NCBI GenBank assembly: GCA_025765615.1
Contig: JAIVFJ010000140.1
Coordinates: forward strand, 1-64,000
DNA length: 64,000 nucleotides
Direction of reading: 5' to 3'
Source of the DNA: Zopfochytrium polystomum
Taxonomy: Eukaryota > Chytridiomycota > Chytridiomycetes > Chytridiales > Chytridiaceae
In this document: one piece after another, positions 57,732-64,000 of the stretch
Layout of the letters: every line of letters starts with the position of its first letter
How positions within the stretch are numbered: the stretch's first letter is position 1
The notes under the pieces: model-generated
Databases searched by the model: none
What the model saw: only the letters and a program-made list of their open reading frames with translations
Told to the model about the DNA's origin: nothing
Translations under genes and position numbers: made by a program

Positions 57732-58661
57732 ATGAACCTGCGAAGCGCTGATTCGCCGCCCACTCACCAGCACCTGAACCCAACGGTACCCAACCATCCA
57801 ACCATGACCACCACAGCCGCCGCTCCTGTCCTTGGACCCTCCGCACCCGCCGGAACTCCACTACCACCACCACCCGCACCCGCACCGCCGCCGCCGCCAC
57901 CAACGGATAGCCCCGCACCGCCCGTCCCCAAGCGCATGTCGACCAACCGGTTGATCCTGCGCTGCCCCGACCTGCCCGATGCCCCGACCCTCGCCGCATC
58001 CATCCGCGCCAACCGCGAAGCCTTAGCGCGCTTCATGCCCTGGGCCCGCATCCCGCCACCAGACACCATGGACGAAGAGGTCGCCCGCCAGGCCGCGCGG
58101 CTGCCAGCCGTCGCCGAGCGCTTCGCCGACGCCCGCGACTTTCAGTGGCTCATCTTCCTGCGCCGACGCCGCCGCGGCCTCCACAGCCAGGAGCAGCATG
58201 AGGAGCAGCATGAGGAGCAGCAGCAGCAGGCGCAGGGAGAAAATGGAGAGCGGGACGAGGACGTGAACGAGGAGGAGGAAGGCCCATTCGTGGGCTGCGT
58301 CGGCCTGCACAGGGTCCCGCGTCTGGCGGACGGCGGCGCGGACCGCGGCTGGCACATTGGCTACTGGATCGACGCGGAGCACCAACGCCACGGTTACGCC
58401 CCGGAGGCGGTCCGCGCCGTCGCCGATGCGGCGTTTGGGCGCACGCCGAGTGAACGCCCTGCCGATTTGATCAGCCGGACCGGTGAGCGTCTCGAGTTCC
58501 TCTCGCGAGTCGAGATCTGGTGCGCGCAGGACAACGAACCGAGCGCCGCAGTTGCCCGCAAGGTGGGGTTCCGCCTGCTCGGGGTGGAGCCGTTCGGCTA
58601 TGAGGACATCGACAAGGAGATTGCAAAGATGGACTTCCGCTTCATGCTGGACAGAAACTGA
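57732..58661 (+). CDS. GNAT-family (RimJ/RimL-like) N-acetyltransferase
   Basis: Single exon, up to 309 residues. A Pro-rich leader (PLPPPPAPAPPPPPPT) precedes the domain, which starts near residue 69 with MSTNRLILRCPDLPDAPTLA, the usual beginning of RimJ/RimL-like acetyltransferases. Later motifs fit acetyl-CoA binding and the fold: GWHIGYWIDAEHQRHGYAPE (the Q/R-x-x-G/A loop), then VEIWCAQDNEPSAAVARKVGFRLLG. An inserted Gln/Glu-rich loop (HEEQHEEQQQQAQ) sits between strands. By family knowledge it transfers acetyl groups to protein N-termini or small molecules; the substrate cannot be told. Starts at 57732, 57804 (MTTTAA) and 57936 (MSTNRL) are all possible. Confidence 0.88.
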   Translation: MNLRSADSPPTHQHLNPTVPNHPTMTTTAAAPVLGPSAPAGTPLPPPPAPAPPPPPPTDSPAPPVPKRMSTNRLILRCPDLPDAPTLAASIRANREALARFMPWARIPPPDTMDEEVARQAARLPAVAERFADARDFQWLIFLRRRRRGLHSQEQHEEQHEEQQQQAQGENGERDEDVNEEEEGPFVGCVGLHRVPRLADGGADRGWHIGYWIDAEHQRHGYAPEAVRAVADAAFGRTPSERPADLISRTGERLEFLSRVEIWCAQDNEPSAAVARKVGFRLLGVEPFGYEDIDKEIAKMDFRFMLDRN

Positions 58662-59594
58662 GGAATGGGACAAACTATACTGCGTACACTTCCACCAACT
58701 CTGCTTACTTGGTCCATATGCTACTGAGATGGTCTGCAGTGGTGCGTGTGTGTGACTGCCAATATCCTTGGATGGGTTTCTCAAATAAATGGGTCTTATA
58801 GTGCGCCTTGGATGCAGCTTTCAAAGGCATGCGCTTCCTGACCAAGCCAGTTTGTGTTCCCGAGGCCTGAGTGTTGTACACTAACTTGGTCAACCTTCCT
58901 TCCTCCTTCCTCCTGGTGTTTGTGACTTGAAGAAAGCTGTCCCTTGCACGACAGTTTCTAGTGCAGAACTAAGGACCACATCTCTCTTTTAAGCAACATT
59001 TCCTAATGGCAAACATGATGACTTTGGTGCAATTCACAGGATACTCCACTTCTCTACCCGTTCCGGACAAGACAGCTCCATCCTCATTTCTTGTTAGGTA
59101 GGAGTTGTAGGCATGGGGCTGATTCCCAGGAGGTTCATCTTAAAGACCTTATAGCGGCCAAAGCGCTTTACTGTGACCATGTAACTGCTAAAGAGAGCGT
59201 GGAGCACCGTTGGCAGGGGTTGTGCACTGCAAGGGGCGAAATGGAAAACTGGAGAAACCTTATGAGCAGGAACGAGGGAAACAAAAGAGAAGAAATGTGC
59301 ACAAGAACCAAGGAAGAAACAATCAACTGCAACGAAACCAAGAAACAGGAAAAGACTCAAACACAAGGAGCTAACTGACTTCAAGTCTTGGGGGAAAATG
59401 CAGAAACAGATCGAGAAAGAAACTCCGATAACGAAGGCCAAAAAAGATTCCGAACGCCACATTTAATGTCTGAGTAACACCTTTAATTTAGTGATTGTGA
59501 ATTTGTCCTGAGTTAAGGTATGATGAGTTCTGGTTTGGGTTCGGTTGACAGGCTTATGTGTTGGCTTCCAATCCGCCAAGCCTTATTTCTCAGT
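58662..59594. other. Gene-free stretch before the repeat cluster
   Basis: 3' side of the acetyltransferase gene, then AT-richer sequence with no recognised gene. It ends at the family B LTR. Confidence 0.45.
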
Positions 59595-60432
59595 TGTCGA
59601 CAGTCTACTCAAAGTGAGGGAGTGGAAGGAGTGAATGAAGTGGAGATGTGTGTTTGTGGGTGATCCTTCTCCCCAACTTGGAGAGAAAGAGAAAAACTCT
59701 GTTATGAATTATTGATACATAATGATGATATGCACGCTGCAATAGTTGCTAGGCAAGCGTGACCAGCACAGGGTAAAACCTTCTCCTATATTATCTGCTT
59801 GAGCAGAGGAGGAGGAAAACTGTTGACACCAGGTTTCCGTTCCACTTAATACTCAGAGTATTTGTCATCAGCCCAAGCCAGCACCCAGGTCTACATTGGC
59901 AGTGGCTCACTCTCCCATGGGCATCGTGAGAACGATAACTGACAGTCACAATAGGTTTGGGTCCGTCTTGTGCCTCTTGCTGCTAACCAGTCAGTTCCGC
60001 CTGACATCATGGTGCCACATTTGGGTGAGGGAGTGGGTGTTAACCTTCCTTGCTTCTAAGATAGGGAATTTTTCTGGCTTGGTGAAGCAGATGTCTGTGT
60101 CCTGGTAGGATGAAGTAAGAAGAGTCCCACTGTCTCCCACCCCTGTGTGCCCCTTCCTTGGATTGAGTGGAACTTCTCCTTGGAGTGAGACAAGTTGTGT
60201 CTGGTTCTGTTAAGTGGAAAACAGTTCTGATTTAATTCAACAGACACCTCTGCACTAACTGTTCCTTGTGTTTGCCCTCTGTGTCCAACCCCCTCCAACT
60301 TAGGGCTTGTCTTTGACAGAGAGGGAGCCTTGCTCCATGGTGGTGGCTCCAACAGACTGGGGTCTGGCTACTTTCCTCCCTGCTCTTTTGTCTTCTTCAG
60401 TTGGATTGGAGTGCTGCACTTAGTGCTGCTCC
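59595..60432 (+). mobile_element. Family B retroelement fragment: LTR copy 2 plus internal sequence
   Basis: The LTR spans 59595-60006 (TGTCGACAG to CCTGACA) and aligns with the copies at 12627 and 61433. The next bases include TGGTGCCACATTTGGG (from 60010), which could be a tRNA-type primer site. About 420 bp of internal sequence without a recognisable frame is cut by a family A LTR at 60433. Confidence 0.6.
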
Positions 60433-61432
60433 TGTTATGAATCACCCTCTGGAAACCTCTGGAACCTTCTGGAACATTCCTTCATGGAACCTTGTGGAAC
60501 CTTCTGGAACCTTTTTTGCTTTCCTGACTTGTCTTGTTGTCATTGGTATCATTGTATTACTAATTGCACTTTCTGGAACTTTCTTTGAGTCTTGACAAGG
60601 AAGACTCTCAAAAGGTATAAAAGGGGGATGGGGGACCGTCCCATCCCTCAAGTGAATTATTGTTTCCAATACAATCATCACTCCTCTCAGTTCCTTGTCT
60701 GCCTTGTCCTGTCCTGCCCTGTTCCTGACATTGTAATTCGCTTCACCCTCTCCTACTACTCTCTGCCATCATGTCTGGCCCAAACAACACCTTCCCTGAT
60801 GCAACTGCCTTCCAAGCCTTGATGGACCAATTACAAGCCCTTTCAAGACAGACACACCAACTTCAAGAACAAGTCCTTCACCAGCAGCGCCAGCTTCAAC
60901 AACAACTTCACCAACAAGAACATCAAGCTCTTCCCCTGCCTCAAGCCAACCAAGCAAGAGAGCCCAAGGTTCCCAGCCCTGACAAGTTCACTGGGCTGGC
61001 CAAAGACCTTAGGAACTTTATGGCCACTGTGGAGAATGTCATCCTTCTCCAACCTTCAAGATTTCCCAGTGAGCAAGTCAAGGTTCTTTTCACAAGCACC
61101 CTCCTGTCTGGTCAAGCTCAATCATGGTACAGATCTCTCCCAAGCACACCCACCACCCTGCAAGAGCTCTGGGAGGGGCTGGAAGCTACCTTTGGTGACC
61201 CTTACGCATCTTGGACAGCAAGATCCAAGCTCAAGCATATCAAGCAAGGAAAGCAATCTTGTGTGGCCTACACCAACCAATTCAAGCAACTAGCCAGAGA
61301 CTCTGGATACAATGATGCAGCTCTGATGGAGCTGTACCATGATGGTCTCCATGAGTCTATCCAAGACATGCTCTCCCAGTCTCTACACATCCCTGAGACC
61401 TTGGAAGAGTACATTCTCCTTGCCATCAAGAT
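60433..61432 (+). mobile_element. Truncated family A element (5' LTR and part of gag)
   Basis: LTR 60433-60730 (298 bp, variants GTATT, TTTGAG and GGAAGACT), self-priming site at 60733-60743, then gag. The copy ends in mid-gag exactly where a family B LTR begins at 61433. Confidence 0.9.
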
Positions 61433-61448
61433 TGTTAGGCAGAACTGA
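60771..61448 (+). pseudogene. Truncated gag of family A
   Basis: Nearly identical to residues 1-222 of the intact Gag, then interrupted after AIKI by the family B LTR, which adds a few chance codons before a stop. The zinc knuckle and the frameshift site are missing, so no Pol can be made. Confidence 0.92.
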
Positions 61449-61852
61449 CTGGTTAGCAGCAAGAGGCACAAGACAGACGCAAACCTATTGTGACTGTCAG
61501 TTATTGTTCTCGCGATGCCCATGGGAGAGTGAGCCACCACCAATGCAGACCTGGGCACTGGCTTGCACTGATGGCAAATACTCTGAGTATTAAGTGGAAC
61601 GGAAACCTGGTGTCAACAGTTTTCCTCCTCCTCTGCTCAAGCAGATAATATAGGAGAGGTTTTTACCCTGTGCCAGTCACGCTTGCCTAGCAACTATTAC
61701 AGCGTGTATATCATCATCATGTATCAATAATTCATAACAGAGTTTTTCTCCTTTCTCTCCAAGTTGGGGAGAAGGACCACCCACAAACACACATCTCCAC
61801 TTCATTCACTCCTTCCACTCACTCACTCAGAGTAGACTGTTTACACATGACA
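61433..61852 (-). mobile_element. LTR of family B, copy 3 (inverted)
   Basis: On the plus strand it reads TGTTAGGCAG to ACACATGACA, the reverse complement of copies 1 and 2. Flanks AAGAT and TCACA show no target-site duplication, so the junction may be a deletion or recombination product. Confidence 0.8.
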
Positions 61853-62410
61853 TCACAGGCATTAATCTGAGAGAAAGAGGGTCTGAACCCAGTGAAGACC
61901 AGGCCCACCAGGGGCCACAGGAGCCAACAACCAGGGAGGAGGGGGCATACCTGAGAGAGCAGTACCTGACTAGCCAACTCATTCATATCACCTTGAGAGA
62001 CCTGGATTTGGCTAGATGTATTGACAGGAACCTCGATGCACCACCACAGATTTACCCTCCATCCTTCCATCACCAAGTGGCTCCTACCCAGTCCAACCTA
62101 ATTTATGAGGCTTTTCATCATGGTAGCAGGTGGTAGAGCTTGTTACCCTCTGCCATCATCTTGTTAACTCTGTCCATCTGGGCTTAGCGCTTCTCCCACA
62201 GAAGTGTTTCAGTCCTAAGTCATTTCCAAAAGTGAGGGGCCATTGGCCAGGGAAAGCAGGACTTTGCATTTCTGCTCAGTCTGTCAACTTGCATGTCTCA
62301 AACTTGGCACCTTTCCAATTGTAGGGAGCACTCTAACCACTGAGCAAGGGAGCCTTGGATCAGCAATTAGAATCACGACTGAGTCTTTCTGTCTGCAACA
62401 TCACCAATAA
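61853..62410. other. Repeat-cluster interval without recognised gene
   Basis: Possibly internal sequence of the inverted family B element. On the minus strand, near 62360-62275, a tRNA-like stretch is seen (GCTCAGTGGTTAGAGTGC, then AAGTTTGAGAC), resembling pol III A and B boxes. Confidence 0.35.
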
Positions 62411-64000
62411 TGTCAGGAACAGGGCAGGACAGGACAAGGCAGACAAGGAACTGAGAGGAGTGATGATTGTATTGGAAACAATAATTCACTTGAGGGATGG
62501 GACAGGTCCCCCATCCCCCTTTTATACCTTTTGAGAGTGTTCCTTGTCAACACTCCAAGAAAGTTCCAGAAAGAGCAATTAGTAATGCAATGATACCAAT
62601 GATACCAATGACAACAAGACAAGTCAGGAAAGCAAAGAAGGTTCCAGAAGGTTCCACAAGGTTCCATGAAGGAATGTTCTAGAAGGTTCCAGAAGGTTCC
62701 AGAAGGTTCCATGAAGGAATGTTCTAGAAGGTTCCAGAGGTTTCCAGAGGGTGATTCATAACATCATCTCCCCCTTTTAGGCCTCTTCTGCAACTTGGTG
62801 GGGTACCTGGTCTTGAACTCGAGCAGAAGGTCTTGGCAGTGAGTGAGGTTTGACTCAGGCTCCCAGGTGTTGTCAGCATCTGAGTAACCTTTCCACTTAA
62901 CAAGGAACTTGAGTGTTCTTCCAAACCACTTGGCATCCAAGATTTGTTCAACCTCAAATTCCTCTTCACCTTCTACCTCAACTGGAGGAGGAGGAGGAAC
63001 AACTCTGCCTGGAATGGAATTGGCCACAAACTTCTCTAAAAGGCTGACATGGAAAACTGGGTGGATCTTCATGGATGCAGGGAGATCCAGCTTGAAGGTG
63101 ACTGGATTGATTTGCTCCAAGATCTTGAAAGGACCCAACTTGAGGTTGTCTAGCTTGGGACTTGGTCTTTTGGTCTGCAAGTTCTTCCTCAGAAGCCAAA
63201 CTTGCTGACCCACAGCAAGGTCATGGTCCATTCTGTGAGTGTTGGCGAATCTTGAGGCATCTTCTTGGGCTTGCTTCAGGGTGGAGTCCAGGAAGGTGCT
63301 GATGATCTTGAGCTTATGTAAGTGTGAAGCCGCAGCAGGAGCTTGGACATTGGATAGGGTCTCTTGTCCCAGAAGATCTCCTCTTGGATTGAAGCCATAG
63401 GTTGCAAAGAAAGGAGATAGCTGGGTGCTTGAGTGGAGAGAATTGTTGAGAGCAAATTCTGCCAGTGGAAGGAGGGTGGGCCAATCATCCTGTTGATAGC
63501 TGACATAGCACCTCAAATACTGCTCCAGAGTCTGGTTTGTTCTTTCTGTTTGTCCATCAGTCTGAGGGTGATAAGCAGTTGACAGTTGAGACTTGATTCC
63601 AAGGGCTGCTGTGAGTGCTTTCCAAAATTGAGATCTGAACTGTGGTCCTCTGTCACTGACGATTGACTGAGGCAGCCCATGGAGCCTGAATATGTGCTGC
63701 AAAAACAGGTCTGCTGTTCCTTGTGCATCTATATTCTCAGTGCAGGGGATGAAATGGGCCAACTTTGTCCTTCTGCAGATGACAACAAGGATAGAGTCAA
63801 ATCCATGGGATGGGGGCAGTTTCACAATGAAGTCCATGGATATTGATGACCAAGGGCTGATGGCAATTGGGAGGGGCTCCAGAAGTCCATAGGGCTTGTG
63901 TCTGCTGGATTTGTTTCTTTGACAGGTTTCACAGCTGCTGACATAGTTCTTGATGTACTTCCTCATGCCTGGCCAGTAGAAGTCTCTGGAAACAAGCTCA
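62411..64000 (-). mobile_element. Family A retrotransposon, inverted, partial (continues beyond window)
   Basis: The 3' LTR spans 62411-62763 (353 bp), with variants GCATT, TTGGAG and GGAACACT as in the 5' LTR at 6178, and is flanked by AATAA. The 3' part of pol follows and leaves the window open at 64000. Confidence 0.93.
62764..64000 (-). CDS. Pol polyprotein C-terminal part (integrase and chromodomain), partial
   Basis: Same frame and almost the same sequence as the last 410 residues of Pol in the intact element, from the integrase zinc finger (SRDFYWPGMRKYIKN, CETC) through the DDE residues (SMDFIV, SDRGPQF, GQTERTNQ) to the chromodomain (FLVKWKGY). A few substitutions distinguish it, for example KIISTF instead of KIINSF. 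It is open to the window edge, so its upstream part is expected beyond 64000. The stop again abuts the LTR. Confidence 0.93.
   Translation of the reverse strand, partial: ELVSRDFYWPGMRKYIKNYVSSCETCQRNKSSRHKPYGLLEPLPIAISPWSSISMDFIVKLPPSHGFDSILVVICRRTKLAHFIPCTENIDAQGTADLFLQHIFRLHGLPQSIVSDRGPQFRSQFWKALTAALGIKSQLSTAYHPQTDGQTERTNQTLEQYLRCYVSYQQDDWPTLLPLAEFALNNSLHSSTQLSPFFATYGFNPRGDLLGQETLSNVQAPAAASHLHKLKIISTFLDSTLKQAQEDASRFANTHRMDHDLAVGQQVWLLRKNLQTKRPSPKLDNLKLGPFKILEQINPVTFKLDLPASMKIHPVFHVSLLEKFVANSIPGRVVPPPPPVEVEGEEEFEVEQILDAKWFGRTLKFLVKWKGYSDADNTWEPESNLTHCQDLLLEFKTRYPTKLQKRPKRGR

Overview
The window is eukaryotic nuclear DNA, and a fungus is the best fit. Its genes are broken by short GT-AG introns (about 57-265 nt, one with a clear TACTAAT branch site). 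It encodes fungal-type proteins: two Cdc24 exchange factors with CH-DH-PH-PB1 order, a DUF3712 membrane protein, a Ccc1 iron transporter, an Rna15/CstF-64 subunit and an mpaB-type oxygenase. A Crinkler-like header domain, calpain, GC-rich codons and dense microsatellites point to an early-diverging, chytrid-like lineage; that placement is inference.

Layout. 1-4.7 kb: a calpain (-, runs off the left edge) and a Crinkler-header/transmembrane protein (-). 6.2-11.4 kb: a complete Ty3-type chromodomain LTR retrotransposon (family A, +), followed by a solo A LTR and a family B LTR (to 13.0 kb). 14.2-36.8 kb is the gene-rich core: a SANT/telobox-like DNA-binding protein (+), a DUF3712 protein (+), Rna15 (-), an mpaB-like oxygenase (-), a WD40/coiled-coil protein (+), a small Ser/Pro-rich ORF (+), a discoidin-like membrane protein (-) and a universal stress protein (-). 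38.7-42.8 kb is gene-poor and holds a solo LTR (family C) and two inverted copies of a terminal-inverted-repeat element (family D). 44.2-45.9 kb: a Ccc1-type transporter (-). 47.0-56.7 kb: two CDC24 paralogues in tandem (-). 57.7-58.7 kb: a GNAT acetyltransferase (+). 59.6-64.0 kb: nested family A and B fragments, ending in an inverted, truncated family A element that leaves the window.

How the parts relate. The host genes are not an operon. The clearest functional cluster is the CDC24 pair, two predicted activators of Cdc42-type GTPases. The retrotransposon carries a readable replication programme: a TATA box, an 11-nt complementarity between the predicted mRNA 5' end and the primer-binding site (Tf1-style self-priming), and a Gag/Pol -1 frameshift site (CCCAAAC plus a predicted pseudoknot). 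LTR sequence variants and 5-bp flanks suggest that the two inverted family A elements recombined and inverted the roughly 51 kb between them. Exon borders were placed by eye from splice motifs and reading-frame continuity.
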